Positions 52,670 to 61,740 of a stretch of 64,000 nucleotides of DNA are shown piece after piece. Position 1 is the first letter of the stretch; each line of letters starts with the position of its first letter. The notes beneath the pieces were generated by a model. The model made no database searches. It was not told the origin of the DNA and saw only the letters and a list, made by a program, of their open reading frames with translations. The translations under genes were made by a program, and so were the position numbers. Origin of the DNA: Aliisedimentitalea scapharcae (GTDB taxonomy: Bacteria > Pseudomonadota > Alphaproteobacteria > Rhodobacterales > Rhodobacteraceae); assembly GCF_045277565.1 (NCBI RefSeq), contig NZ_CP123584.1, forward strand, positions 186,001 to 250,000, given 5' to 3'.

Positions 52670-55600
52670 GTGCGCGCAACGATGCCACCGAGCGCCAGGT
52701 TCAGGCCGCCCGCCCCGATACGTCAACGTGGCTGGCCGCGAATGCCGGATCGGGCAAGACCCGGGTTCTGACCGACCGGGTGGCCCGGTTGTTGCTGCGT
52801 GGGGTTCAGCCCCAGCATATCCTGTGTCTGACCTATACCAAGGCGGCAGCTTCGGAAATGCAAAACCGGCTGTTCAAACGGTTGGGCGAATGGGCGATGC
52901 TGAATGATCATGCATTGACGATCGCGCTCGAAGATCTTGGTGCCGAGGATGCTATCTCATCAGATCGCTTGCGTCAGGCCCGCACTCTGTTCGCCCGCGC
53001 CATCGAAACGCCAGGTGGGTTGAAAATTCAGACGATTCATTCCTTCTGCTCGTCTCTGTTGCGACGATTTCCGTTGGAAGCAGGTGTCAGCCCACAATTC
53101 TCTGAGATGGAAGACCGCGCCGCATCGCTGTTGCGGGCAGAGATCGTCGAGGATTTTGCCAAAGGCGACCGGGTGACACTGATCGATGACATGGCTCAGC
53201 ATGTGACTGACAGTGATTTCGATACCCTGACAGCCGCAATATGCCATCGCCGCGCCAGCTTTGACACACCAATGTCCGCATCCGATCTGTTGGCGTTGTT
53301 CGATCTGCCCGATGGATTTGACCAGGCCGCGTTGGAAGCAAGAGTGTTTCTGGGCGGCGAGGAGAACCTGCTAGAGCGCACGCGCGCGATGCTGTCCACT
53401 GGCGGTACGAATGATCAAAAGGCGGCTGTCAAACTTGCTGCCATTGCCCGACCTACGGTTCCAGATTTGCCGGTTATGGAAAACGTATTTCTAACCGGAG
53501 CAAGCGCCAAAGAGCCTTTTTCCGCCAAGATAGGGTCTTTTCCTACCAAAAAGCTGCGCGAATCTCATGGCGAGCTGATGGATCAGCTAGAGCCGTTGAT
53601 GCTGCGCATCGAAGACGCGCGCGCCAAAAGGCTGGGGCTGGTGGCGGCACGCAAATCCATGGATCTTCATGCGTTTGCCGCTGCGTTCCTACCTGAATAC
53701 GAACGGCGCAAACAGCTGCGCGGGTGGCTTGATTTTGACGATCTGATCCTAAAAGCACGTCAGTTGCTGAACGACCCGGCGGTGGCGGCTTGGGTGTTGT
53801 ATCGGCTCGACGGTGGCATCGACCATATTCTGGTGGACGAAGCCCAGGACACCAGTCCGGTTCAGTGGGACGTCATCGAAAAGCTGGCTCAGGAATTCAC
53901 CAGCGGTGAAGGGGCGCGTTCGGATGTGGAACGCACCATCTTTGTCGTTGGGGACAAAAAACAATCGATTTATTCGTTTCAAGGTGCCGACCCAGATGCC
54001 TTTGACAGGATGCAGGCCGATTTCGGTGCTCGGTTGCGCGATACCGGTTCGCAGCTCGAAGACCTGACATTGGAATATTCCTTTCGCTCTTCTGCAGCAA
54101 TTCTGAGGCTGGTTGATCTGGTGTTTTCCGACAGTCCTCAGGCTGGATTTCACAAGGAAGCACTGCATCGCGCATTCAAATCCGATTTGCCAGGGCGGGT
54201 CGATCTGTGGCCAGTTGTGGAAAAGGTCGATGATGACGAAGACCGCGACTGGACAGACCCGGTAGACCGGCCCAGCGCGCGGCATCACAATGTCATCCTG
54301 GCCGAACAGATCGCGGACAGTATCAAACAGCTGATCGACAGCGGTGCAACATTGCCCGAAGACGGATCCAAACGCGGCACATTTGTGCGCCGCCCTGTAA
54401 AACCCGGGGACTTTTTGATCCTGGTGCAACGCCGGTCGGATTTGTTTTCCGAAATTATCCGTGCCTGCAAAAAGGCCGAATTGCCGATTGCCGGAGCAGA
54501 CCGGCTCAAGGTCGGCGCGGAACTTGCGGTCAAGGATCTGGCAGCGCTTCTGAGCTTTCTGGCCTTGCCAGAGGACAACCTTTCTCTAGCCTCTGCATTA
54601 AAATCACCTCTTTTTGGCTGGTCAGAACAAATGTTGTTTGATCTGTCTCATCGCCGTCAAAATAAAGAATATCTGTGGGAAACGCTCAGAAAGCGTCAGG
54701 AGGAGTTTCCCGAAACATTTCGCGTTCTTTCTGATTTACGAAAAAATGCCGACTTCCTCCGCCCCTTTGATCTGATCGAACGCATTCTGACCCGCCATGA
54801 CGGGCGGCGAAAATTGCTGGGTCGATTGGGTCCAGAGGCCGAAGACGGGATCAACGCCTTGCTTTCCCAGGCTTTGGCCTATGAACGCACGGATATTCCC
54901 AGCCTCACCGGGTTTCTCGTCTGGATGCAAACCGACGATCTGGAAATCAAACGCCAGATGAGCGCCGCGGGCGACATGATCCGTGTGATGACTGTTCACG
55001 GATCCAAGGGATTGGAAGCACCGATTGTGATCCTGCCAGACACCGGTCCGCGCCGCGCCAGCCGGGATGACGAAATCATGTTGGCCCAGGGCGTTCCTTT
55101 GTGGAAGCTGCCCAAGGATCAGATGCCAGATGCGCTGATGCAGGCCAGAACCGAGGCACAGGACAGGCAAAAGAGTGAGCGTTTGCGTCTGCTATATGTG
55201 GCTCTAACACGAGCGGAAAAGTGGTTGATTGTGGCCGGTGCCGGGGAGATGTCAAAAGAAGGCGACAGTTGGTACCAGTTGGTCGAAACCGCAATGCACG
55301 ATGCTGGAGCCATCGAAGTAGAGGTTCCAAATGGTCGTTGTCTGCGATTGGAACACGGCGACTGGGATGGGTTGGAATTGGTGACTCCCGCGCATCATGT
55401 GCGCCACATCGTCCCCTTGCCCGGCTTTCTGACGCTTCCGGCAGCCCCCTATATCGCGCCGCCCAGAGCCCTGAGCCCGTCTGAATTGGGAGGCCCAAAA
55501 GCTTTGCCTGGAGATCAGGGTTTGGACGAAGAAACCGCAATGCTACGCGGGACCCGGATCCATCTTCTTCTCGAACATCTGCCCGCCCTACCCCAATCCG

Positions 55601-56025
55601 ACTGGGATCATGCCGCAGAGATGCTATTGGTAGACGCACCAGATCTGGCTGATCTGATGGCCGAAGCCAAAACTGTTCTGATTTCCCCTGATCTAGCCTG
55701 GCTGTTTGCCCCCCATGCGCTGGCCGAAGTTTCCGTAACCGCAGATTTGGGCCCGGAGCGGATACATGGGGTGATCGACCGGCTGGTGGTCGGGGCTGAT
55801 CACGTGTTGGCGGTGGATTTCAAAACCAATGCCACGGTCCCCACAACGCCTTCGGAGGTACCGCTGGGATTGTTGCGCCAAATGGCGGCCTATAGCCATG
55901 CGCTGGCACAAATCTACCCGGACAAACGGATCGACACTGCAATCCTGTGGACCCGAACAGCAACACTGATGCCGCTACCACACGATCTTGTGTCAGGCAC
56001 CATCATTGGGCAGCTGTCGGGTTGA
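52666..56025 (+). CDS. addA: Double-strand break repair helicase-nuclease AddA
   Basis: This 1119-residue UvrD/Rep-family helicase has Walker A (ANAGSGKTRVL) near residue 24. The Walker B block is HILVDEAQDTSPVQW near residue 395, GDKKQSIYSFQGAD follows near 435, and the motif VHGSKGLEAP lies near 785. A C-terminal RecB nuclease domain carries AVDFKTNATVP. AddA supplies the 3'-5' motor and one nuclease. The start at 52666 overlaps the addB stop in ATGA and has GGAGA upstream, so it is preferred over an upstream frame start at 52627. trxA follows after 61 bases. Confidence 0.95.
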   Translation: MSARNDATERQVQAARPDTSTWLAANAGSGKTRVLTDRVARLLLRGVQPQHILCLTYTKAAASEMQNRLFKRLGEWAMLNDHALTIALEDLGAEDAISSDRLRQARTLFARAIETPGGLKIQTIHSFCSSLLRRFPLEAGVSPQFSEMEDRAASLLRAEIVEDFAKGDRVTLIDDMAQHVTDSDFDTLTAAICHRRASFDTPMSASDLLALFDLPDGFDQAALEARVFLGGEENLLERTRAMLSTGGTNDQKAAVKLAAIARPTVPDLPVMENVFLTGASAKEPFSAKIGSFPTKKLRESHGELMDQLEPLMLRIEDARAKRLGLVAARKSMDLHAFAAAFLPEYERRKQLRGWLDFDDLILKARQLLNDPAVAAWVLYRLDGGIDHILVDEAQDTSPVQWDVIEKLAQEFTSGEGARSDVERTIFVVGDKKQSIYSFQGADPDAFDRMQADFGARLRDTGSQLEDLTLEYSFRSSAAILRLVDLVFSDSPQAGFHKEALHRAFKSDLPGRVDLWPVVEKVDDDEDRDWTDPVDRPSARHHNVILAEQIADSIKQLIDSGATLPEDGSKRGTFVRRPVKPGDFLILVQRRSDLFSEIIRACKKAELPIAGADRLKVGAELAVKDLAALLSFLALPEDNLSLASALKSPLFGWSEQMLFDLSHRRQNKEYLWETLRKRQEEFPETFRVLSDLRKNADFLRPFDLIERILTRHDGRRKLLGRLGPEAEDGINALLSQALAYERTDIPSLTGFLVWMQTDDLEIKRQMSAAGDMIRVMTVHGSKGLEAPIVILPDTGPRRASRDDEIMLAQGVPLWKLPKDQMPDALMQARTEAQDRQKSERLRLLYVALTRAEKWLIVAGAGEMSKEGDSWYQLVETAMHDAGAIEVEVPNGRCLRLEHGDWDGLELVTPAHHVRHIVPLPGFLTLPAAPYIAPPRALSPSELGGPKALPGDQGLDEETAMLRGTRIHLLLEHLPALPQSDWDHAAEMLLVDAPDLADLMAEAKTVLISPDLAWLFAPHALAEVSVTADLGPERIHGVIDRLVVGADHVLAVDFKTNATVPTTPSEVPLGLLRQMAAYSHALAQIYPDKRIDTAILWTRTATLMPLPHDLVSGTIIGQLSG

Positions 56026-56086
56026 CGACGACGGTCGGGCTACATACGTTCCGATCCCAGTTGCCATACACTCAGGAGACATTCAG

Positions 56087-56407
56087 ATGTCCACCGTAGC
56101 CGTCACCGACGATACATTTGACGCCGAAGTCAAAAATTCCGAAGTCCCCGTAGTCGTGGATTTCTGGGCCGAATGGTGCGGCCCCTGCAAACAGATTGGT
56201 CCCGCTTTGGAAGAGCTGGCCAGCGAATACAATGGTGCCGTGAAAATCGCCAAGGTTGATGTGGATTCCAACCCGAATGCCGCTGCAGCAATGGGTGTTC
56301 GTGGCATTCCGGCCCTGTTCATCTTCAAGGACGGACAGGTCGTGTCAAACCGTGCTGGCGCTGCCCCAAAGGCTGCGTTGAAAAGCTGGATCGACGATTC
56401 GATCTGA
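56087..56407 (+). CDS. trxA: Thioredoxin
   Basis: This 106-residue thioredoxin has the active site WCGPC (Cys31, Cys34) in VVVDFWAEWCGPCKQIGP and the cis-proline loop RGIPALFIF. It reduces cytoplasmic disulfides. AGGAG precedes the start at 7-8 bases; an open frame upstream over the addA end is not used. The trxA gene follows addA as in many alphaproteobacteria and is closed by a strong terminator. Confidence 0.97.
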   Translation: MSTVAVTDDTFDAEVKNSEVPVVVDFWAEWCGPCKQIGPALEELASEYNGAVKIAKVDVDSNPNAAAAMGVRGIPALFIFKDGQVVSNRAGAAPKAALKSWIDDSI

Positions 56408-56431
56408 TCTGTGTGATCAAATCTTGTGAAC

Positions 56432-56461
56432 AAGGCGCTCCGGTTGGGGCGCCTTTTTTTG
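56432..56461 (+). terminator. Intrinsic terminator after trxA
   Basis: AAGGCGC-TCC and GG-GGCGCCTT form a stem with a GGTT loop, followed by seven T residues on the plus strand. It lies about 25 bases past the trxA stop. Confidence 0.9.
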
Positions 56462-56537
56462 TGGGCGTTCTTGTTGCGAACGCGGCAGCGTCATACGCTC
56501 GCTTGCAGATTGGCCAGCACAAACAGGGAAGAAACTC

Positions 56538-56858
56538 ATGCAACATGTTCTTTGTCTCGTCGTCTTTTTGGCTGTTGTCGTGACAACCGCATCAACCGCC
56601 CAGGCGACAATTGCATGTTCAATCGTTTCCCATGCACAGAACAAAACCAGCGTGAGCCTATTTTTGGAACCAGACAGTTCGTCAGTCGCAATACGGGAGG
56701 TCCCTGTGGGCGATCTGGTTGTCTATCCACAAGAAGAACTGGCACCGGCCCAGGCCGAAGGCTGGGTCTGGGTGCGGCACGACATGACACAAGAAACAAT
56801 ATGGCAGACCGGTACGTTCGGTTGGGTCAGGAGCGAGAACATTGCAAATTGTGGATAG
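56538..56858 (+). CDS. Secreted SH3-like domain protein
   Basis: This 106-residue protein begins with a signal peptide (LCLVVFLAVVVTTASTAQA, cut before TIACS). A small bacterial SH3-like domain follows, seen in LEPDSSSVAIREVPVGD and GTFGWVRSENIANC. Two cysteines (ACSIV, ANCG) may form a disulfide. AGGGAAG precedes the start. It resembles periplasmic SH3b proteins that bind cell-wall peptides, but its role is unknown. It lies after the trxA terminator and 90 bases before the Lin0512 pair. Confidence 0.75.
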   Translation: MQHVLCLVVFLAVVVTTASTAQATIACSIVSHAQNKTSVSLFLEPDSSSVAIREVPVGDLVVYPQEELAPAQAEGWVWVRHDMTQETIWQTGTFGWVRSENIANCG

Positions 56859-56948
56859 CCGCCAAACTGGCTTGCCTATCGACCTTGGACTGGATCTGTC
56901 TCGGTCCTGCGATGTATGCTCAAACTATTGAAAAATTACGGAGATAGC

Positions 56949-57296
56949 ATGGCCAAGACACGGGTATTGGTGGAATTCGGAATGGGCACGTCGCTCAGGC
57001 GCGAGGACTACACTCAGGCAGCGGATCGAGCGATCCGGGATGCGTTGTGGCACAATTCGGTCAATATTGCCGAGCTGTTTGATTTCCCAAAGGAAGCCAT
57101 GATCATCGATGCGGAAATTGGCGTTCAGCAGCCGGACAAGGTGGATGTCGCAGCATTGAAGAAGATTTTTCCATATGGCACCCCGACAATCACGGTCAGA
57201 AAAGGCGGGCTGAATGTGGACAAACACCACACCGATGGGTGCACTGTAATTGCCAATGCCGCCATCGTTGTCTCTTTTGATCTGGAGGCCGTGTGA
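56949..57296 (+). CDS. Lin0512 family protein, first copy
   Basis: This 115-residue protein belongs to the Lin0512 family of small alpha-beta proteins. It has the family opening VLVEFGMGTSLRREDYTQAA, the RDALWHNSVN block and a conserved late GCTVIANAAI. CGGAG precedes the start. Its stop overlaps the start of a paralogous second gene in TGATG. No reaction is known for the family; the two copies may form a heteromer. Confidence 0.86.
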   Translation: MAKTRVLVEFGMGTSLRREDYTQAADRAIRDALWHNSVNIAELFDFPKEAMIIDAEIGVQQPDKVDVAALKKIFPYGTPTITVRKGGLNVDKHHTDGCTVIANAAIVVSFDLEAV

Positions 57297-57661
57297 TGGG
57301 TGAAAAACGCATCATTTTGGAAATGGGCACCGGCAACGATCTATATGGTCAGGACTATACCAAGGCTGCGCGCCGCGCGGTTCAAGACGCGCTGCACCAT
57401 TCTTCGATTACGCTGTTTTCAAAGTTGGGGGTGGATCATACCGAAATGCGGGTACAGGTGACCGTTGCTGTGCAGAACCCGGATGCGGTGGATTGTGATC
57501 TGGTTGCCGGCGATCTGCCCAGAGGTCGGGCCCAGGTGCGCGCTGTCCACGGTGGGCTGGACATACAAGATATCGAAGCCGGGACTGTTCACGTGATCGC
57601 CACTGCTGCTGTCGAGGCCTTTCTGCCGGACTTGGCCGGAGCCTACAAGCTGACACAGTGA
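57296..57661 (+). CDS. Lin0512 family protein, second copy
   Basis: This 121-residue paralogue repeats the family pattern: RIILEMGTGNDLYGQDYTKAA at the start, VQDALHHSSITL and a late GTVHVIATAAVEAFL. It shares the EMGTG/FGMGT and DYT-AA signatures with the first copy but differs elsewhere, so the duplication is old. The start ATG at 57296 overlaps the upstream stop by one base, and a GTG just before it is an alternative. The function is unknown. Confidence 0.86.
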   Translation: MGEKRIILEMGTGNDLYGQDYTKAARRAVQDALHHSSITLFSKLGVDHTEMRVQVTVAVQNPDAVDCDLVAGDLPRGRAQVRAVHGGLDIQDIEAGTVHVIATAAVEAFLPDLAGAYKLTQ

Positions 57662-57673
57662 AGACAGCTCTGG

Positions 57674-57711
57674 AAAAAACGAAAGCCGCGCCTCTGATCA
57701 GAGGTGCGGCT
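57674..57711 (-). terminator. Terminator of the DUF1127 gene
   Basis: AGCCGCGCCTCTGA and TCAGAGGTGCGGCT pair over 14 bp with one G-T or mismatch position (57684-57711). On the minus strand TTTCGTTTTTT follows. The hairpin lies 28 bases past the DUF1127 stop and just after the convergent Lin0512 gene. Confidence 0.85.
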
Positions 57712-57738
57712 CAATTACCTTGAAATATCTGCATGGGT

Positions 57739-57930
57739 TCAGAACAGATCACCACGGGTCAGACCGATGTCGTTCAGCTGGTGTTCGCTAAGACGGGACA
57801 GGATCTTGCGAGTCACGCGGGCCTGGTTCCAGGCAACAACGGAATTTTTTACGTTCATCAGCGAGTCGACAACACGCAGAGTTGCGACAGCACCAACTGG
57901 AGCTTGAGTTTGGGCGAGGGTATGGGCCAT
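57739..57930 (-). CDS. DUF1127 small basic protein
   Basis: This 63-residue protein ends in the DUF1127 (YjiS-like) domain: arginine-rich RVTRKILSRLSEHQLNDIGLTRGDLF. GAAGGACGTG precedes the start. Small DUF1127 proteins are widespread in alphaproteobacteria and have been tied to stress, phosphate and RNA turnover control, with a likely RNA-binding role through the basic helix. It is a single-gene unit with its own terminator. Confidence 0.9.
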   Translation of the reverse strand: MAHTLAQTQAPVGAVATLRVVDSLMNVKNSVVAWNQARVTRKILSRLSEHQLNDIGLTRGDLF

Positions 57931-58063
57931 TTTTCACGTCCTTCAGAATTGGGGTTGTTCGTGTGTTTGTTGATGAGGCTCATGTAGGGTCCAAAGGTGA
58001 GTCCCACAATTGCCAAAAAAACAGGCCCGCTCTGCGCGCTTTGCATAGCACTTGAACAAAACG

Positions 58064-58993
58064 TTAACGGGCACCCAACGGCCAGCCCGCCGTCAACAGC
58101 CTGTCGCGGATCTTTCCCTCCGCGCCATCAACCCCGGCGTTGATCGACATCTTTTGCCAAAACCAATAAATATAGGCCGCATAATCCGGGCGCAGTTGGG
58201 GGGCCATTTCCAGCGCTCGGGCAACGCCCATTCTGGGTACATTGGCTGCAATGTGATGAAAATCGATCCGCCCGAACAGCACCAGTGGTTTGCCGAAAAA
58301 GAACCCAGCAAACCCCGCGGATGAATTCTGGGTTACAACATAGTCGCAATTGGCCAACAGATCGACCATGCCTCCCACAGCTATCTCAAGTCGTGGATAC
58401 CGAGCCTCGAGTCGCTCCAAGGCCGTCAGTTCGGCCTGCGCATAGGTCTCTTTTGGGTGCAACGTGGCAATCACTTTGCGGCGCGGTTCGTGTTCCAGTA
58501 CTGCTTGGATCATCGAAATGGGGGAACAGGTTTGAAATGATCGGTGATCAAGCAATCGACCCTGAAGCGGAACATAAACATACCCATCCTCTCTGGCGCG
58601 CTGCGGTGCATCCCCGAACTGGCGCTTGCTCCAAAATCGATAGAATCGGTCCATTTCTTGTCTGGGTGTGTCAGGGCAAGGCGTGAAATCGGCCATGGCC
58701 ACCGGCCACTCCCACCGCTTGGCCGTATCTGCAATGTTCCAGAACGGAAATTCATAAACCTTGCGCATGGTCAAGGCACGATCATGAAGCGGATCGGACA
58801 TATGGAACATGGCGTATCCCGGTCGGTCTACCGATTGTTGCAATGTATCCGGGTCGTGACCCAGATAGGCAATGTCAAAGCCCGCTGCCCGGACGACACG
58901 GTTGATACGGTTAATGAAATTATGCCCACCTCGCTCTGCCCGCTGGCGCAGTTGATCATGCAGGTAATAAGTCAAAATGCGGTCATCGGGCAT
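58064..58993 (-). CDS. Capsule polysaccharide-type glycosyltransferase-like protein
   Basis: This 309-residue protein has a GT-B-like C-terminal half with RRKVIATLHPKETY near residue 170 and DYVVTQNSSAGFAGFFFGKP near residue 218, followed by LVLFGRIDFHHIA. These are patterns of capsule-synthesis (KpsS/LipB-like) sugar transferases. No membrane helix is visible. It may transfer a sugar in surface polysaccharide formation. It is divergent from hslV and not in an operon with other polysaccharide genes. Family-level call only. Confidence 0.68.
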   Translation of the reverse strand: MPDDRILTYYLHDQLRQRAERGGHNFINRINRVVRAAGFDIAYLGHDPDTLQQSVDRPGYAMFHMSDPLHDRALTMRKVYEFPFWNIADTAKRWEWPVAMADFTPCPDTPRQEMDRFYRFWSKRQFGDAPQRAREDGYVYVPLQGRLLDHRSFQTCSPISMIQAVLEHEPRRKVIATLHPKETYAQAELTALERLEARYPRLEIAVGGMVDLLANCDYVVTQNSSAGFAGFFFGKPLVLFGRIDFHHIAANVPRMGVARALEMAPQLRPDYAAYIYWFWQKMSINAGVDGAEGKIRDRLLTAGWPLGAR

Positions 58994-59091
58994 GATGGCA
59001 CGTTAGGCAGACAGAAAAGCCATCGCAACCTGAACCTCTTGTGCGCATGGGAGCACGGGGCCATATAGATCAACAACAAACGGAGATATTC

Positions 59092-59649
59092 ATGGCAGAA
59101 GATCAATTTCCAGGCTGGCACGGCACCACAATCATTGGCGTCAAGAAAGGCAAAGAGGTGGTAATCGCCGGCGACGGCCAGGTCTCGCTTGGGCAAACCG
59201 TCATCAAGGGATCCGCCCGCAAGGTCCGCCGCCTGAAACCCGGTGGGTTCGAAGTGGTTGCAGGATTTGCTGGCTCTACTGCCGATGCCTTTACTCTGCT
59301 GGAACGTCTCGAAGCCAAACTGGAATCCACTCCCGGTCAGCTGGCGCGGGCCTCGGTCGAACTGGCCAAGGACTGGCGCACTGACAAATACCTGAAGAAC
59401 CTCGAAGCAATGCTGATTGTGACCGATGGCACCGATATGTTCGTGATCACCGGAGCCGGCGATGTGCTGGAACCCGAACATGACGTGGCCGCCATCGGAT
59501 CGGGTGGTAATTTTGCCTTGGCCGCCGCACGGGCCATGATGGACAGCGACAAGTCCGCCGAAGAAGTGGCCCGCGGCGCAATGGCGATTGCTGCCGACAT
59601 TTGTGTCTATACAAATGGTCGACTGACAGTCGAAAAAATCGACAGCTGA
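59092..59649 (+). CDS. hslV: ATP-dependent protease subunit HslV
   Basis: HslV is the proteolytic ring of the HslVU (ClpQY) protease. This 185-residue proprotein is cut so that Thr12 in WHGTTIIGV becomes the N-terminal nucleophile. The KKGKEVVIAGDGQVSLGQT block and RKVRRL follow, as in the family. CGGAGATATTC precedes the ATG at 59092; an upstream frame is unsupported. The gene is separated from hslU by a minus-strand DM13 gene, unlike the contiguous hslVU operon of many bacteria. Confidence 0.96.
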   Translation: MAEDQFPGWHGTTIIGVKKGKEVVIAGDGQVSLGQTVIKGSARKVRRLKPGGFEVVAGFAGSTADAFTLLERLEAKLESTPGQLARASVELAKDWRTDKYLKNLEAMLIVTDGTDMFVITGAGDVLEPEHDVAAIGSGGNFALAAARAMMDSDKSAEEVARGAMAIAADICVYTNGRLTVEKIDS

Positions 59650-59675
59650 CTTTAATCCGCTATTGCTCCCACAAC

Positions 59676-59706
59676 AAAAAAGGGGCGGCTGTCTCCAGCC
59701 ACCCCT
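59676..59706 (-). terminator. Intrinsic terminator of the DM13 gene
   Basis: AGGGGCGGCTG and CAGCCACCCCT pair over 11 bp with one mismatch around a TCTC loop (59681-59706). On the minus strand six T residues follow. It lies between the convergent hslV and DM13 genes and can also slow hslV transcripts. Confidence 0.8.
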
Positions 59707-59737
59707 GTCAGGTCATCCGTGAGTGGGTTTCGACCTG

Positions 59738-60127
59738 TTAGTTCAATGTTGCAACGCCCAACGGCACGTTGAATTTGCGACACCAAATGTAAACTTCGTT
59801 GTGGCCGGAAATATCGACCCCGGCTGGAACCGCATAAGATTGCCCACCTTTCAGGTTGCGCAGTTCGCCCAAATCCGTGGCTGGGTCATATTTCCCGTTT
59901 TTGCCCAAACCGACACGTGGATCAGGTGCTCCGTCCAACGAGAAGTCGTTACCCAGTTCGACGACATATCCACCATCCTTTTTCACAATTTTCACCTTGC
60001 CGGTGGTGATGTGTTTGCTGCGGCCCTCAAAATGACCACCCTCGGCGGCAAATGCCTGTGGCCCTGAAATGATCAGCGCTGCGCCGGATGCTACGGCTAC
60101 GCTCAGAAAATTTCGACGATTGATCAT
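59738..60127 (-). CDS. Tat-exported DM13 domain protein
   Basis: This 129-residue protein starts with a twin-arginine signal (RRNFLSVAVASGAALIIS, cleavage near AFA-AEGG). The mature part is a DM13 domain: HFEGRSKHITTGKVKIVKK, LGNDFSLDGAPDPRVGLGK and the lone cysteine in YIWCRKFNVPLG. DM13 domains are proposed to take part in redox or electron transfer with a cytochrome-like cysteine. GGAGAGAG before 60127 sets the start. It lies reversed between hslV and hslU. Confidence 0.86.
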   Translation of the reverse strand: MINRRNFLSVAVASGAALIISGPQAFAAEGGHFEGRSKHITTGKVKIVKKDGGYVVELGNDFSLDGAPDPRVGLGKNGKYDPATDLGELRNLKGGQSYAVPAGVDISGHNEVYIWCRKFNVPLGVATLN

Positions 60128-60326
60128 TGGATCTCTCTCCATATTCACGTCCCTGGGCATCTGTGCCCTCGCCTAATCTCGGTGTACCGACCAGTCATTG
60201 TAAGGGTTGCTCACGCGCCGCTGATCTATCGTGTTTGCTGGGTGTTTTTGCGTGAGCATCTTGTGATTGGGTTGAGTTTTCCGCGTCCATGATTAGGTTC
60301 GCATCGAAACAATGAAATGAGTGACC

Positions 60327-61634
60327 ATGACCGATCTGACCCCGCGCGAAATCGTTTCCGAACTGGACCGGTTCATCATTGGACAGAACGACGCCAAACG
60401 CGCCGTTGCCGTTGCGCTGCGCAATCGCTGGCGACGCAAACAATTGTCCGATGACCTGCGCGACGAGGTTTATCCAAAAAACATCCTGATGATCGGCCCC
60501 ACCGGTGTGGGCAAAACCGAAATCAGCCGCCGCCTGGCCAAACTGGCCCGCGCCCCCTTTATCAAGGTCGAGGCGACCAAATTCACCGAAGTCGGCTACG
60601 TGGGGCGTGACGTGGAACAGATTGTCCGTGATCTGGCGGATGCGGCAATTCTGCAAACCCGTGAATACATGCGCGAAGACGTCAAGGCCAAGGCCCAAAC
60701 GGCCGCCGAAGAACGGGTGATTGATGCCATTGCCGGTGCAGAGGCCCGCGAAGGCACCCGCGAGATGTTCCGCAAAAAGCTCAAGTCTGGTGAACTGGAC
60801 GACACAGTCATCGAGGTGGATGTGGCTGACACATCCAACCCGATGGGCAGCTTTGAAATCCCCGGCCAACCTGGATCCAATGTCGGTATGATGAATCTTG
60901 GCGATTTGTTCGGCAAGGCTATGGGCGGGCGCACCGTGCGCAAGAAAGTTACCGTGGCCGACAGTTATGAACTTTTGATTGGTGAAGAGGCCGACAAGCT
61001 TTTGGATGACGAAGCTGTCACACGTTCAGCACTGGATTCGGTTGAACAGAACGGCATCGTGTTCCTGGATGAAATCGACAAGGTTTGTGCCCGATCTGAC
61101 GCACGCGGTGGTGATGTCAGCCGGGAAGGCGTGCAGCGGGATCTGTTGCCACTGATCGAAGGCACCACCGTCAGCACCAAACATGGCCCGATCAAGACCG
61201 ACCACATTCTCTTCATTGCGTCTGGCGCATTCCACATTGCCAAACCCAGCGATCTTCTGCCCGAACTTCAGGGCCGCCTGCCGATCCGGGTTGAGTTGCG
61301 CGCCCTGACTGAAAAGGATTTTGTGCGCATCCTGACGGAGACTGACAATGCGTTGACCTTGCAATACACCGCCCTGATGGGCACCGAAGAGGTCACAGTC
61401 AGCTTTACCGATGATGGGATCGCCGCATTGGCCAAGATTGCAGCCGACGTGAACCAATCTGTCGAAAATATTGGGGCTCGCCGGCTTTATACGGTGATGG
61501 AGCGTGTGTTTGAGGATCTGTCTTTCGCTGCGCCCGACCAGTCCGGAACAAGCGTTACCGTCAACGCCGATTTTGTCGAAAAAAACCTGGGCGAACTGAC
61601 CCGGTCCGCGGATGTGAGCCGTTATGTTCTGTAG
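60327..61634 (+). CDS. hslU: ATP-dependent protease ATPase subunit HslU
   Basis: HslU is the AAA+ unfoldase of the HslVU protease. This 435-residue protein has Walker A GPTGVGKT (residues 57-64), the pore motif region VEATKFTEVGYVGRD, Walker B GIVFLDEIDKV near residue 250 and the sensor-2 region ENIGARRLYTVMERV. The C-terminal tail DVSRYVL inserts into HslV. The ATG at 60327 is used; a GTG two codons earlier is possible. It lies 677 bases beyond hslV with the DM13 gene between. Confidence 0.96.
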   Translation: MTDLTPREIVSELDRFIIGQNDAKRAVAVALRNRWRRKQLSDDLRDEVYPKNILMIGPTGVGKTEISRRLAKLARAPFIKVEATKFTEVGYVGRDVEQIVRDLADAAILQTREYMREDVKAKAQTAAEERVIDAIAGAEAREGTREMFRKKLKSGELDDTVIEVDVADTSNPMGSFEIPGQPGSNVGMMNLGDLFGKAMGGRTVRKKVTVADSYELLIGEEADKLLDDEAVTRSALDSVEQNGIVFLDEIDKVCARSDARGGDVSREGVQRDLLPLIEGTTVSTKHGPIKTDHILFIASGAFHIAKPSDLLPELQGRLPIRVELRALTEKDFVRILTETDNALTLQYTALMGTEEVTVSFTDDGIAALAKIAADVNQSVENIGARRLYTVMERVFEDLSFAAPDQSGTSVTVNADFVEKNLGELTRSADVSRYVL

Positions 61635-61710
61635 TTCTGTCGCATTGATCAAACTGTCTATTTGACTGATCGTTCGTTCCTGTGCTGGACATTCGCAATC
61701 GCATGACTAG

Positions 61711-61734
61711 CCTGTCCCAGAATTCTGGGTCAGG
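61711..61734. promoter_or_regulatory. Dyad directly upstream of the lipoprotein hydrolase start
   Basis: CCTG-T-CCCAGAATTCTGGG-T-CAGG is a 24-base dyad with one T-T mismatch; its inner 14 bases are perfectly palindromic. It ends 6 bases before the hydrolase ATG, so as RNA it could sequester the ribosome site, or as DNA it could be an operator. No T-tract follows, so it is not a typical terminator. Confidence 0.45.
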
Positions 61735-61740
61735 TGGATC

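Noticed and set aside
58045..58062. CtrA site near GTTAACGGG
   Set aside because: Only one half matches; the other reads TGAA, and the place is not a clear promoter.
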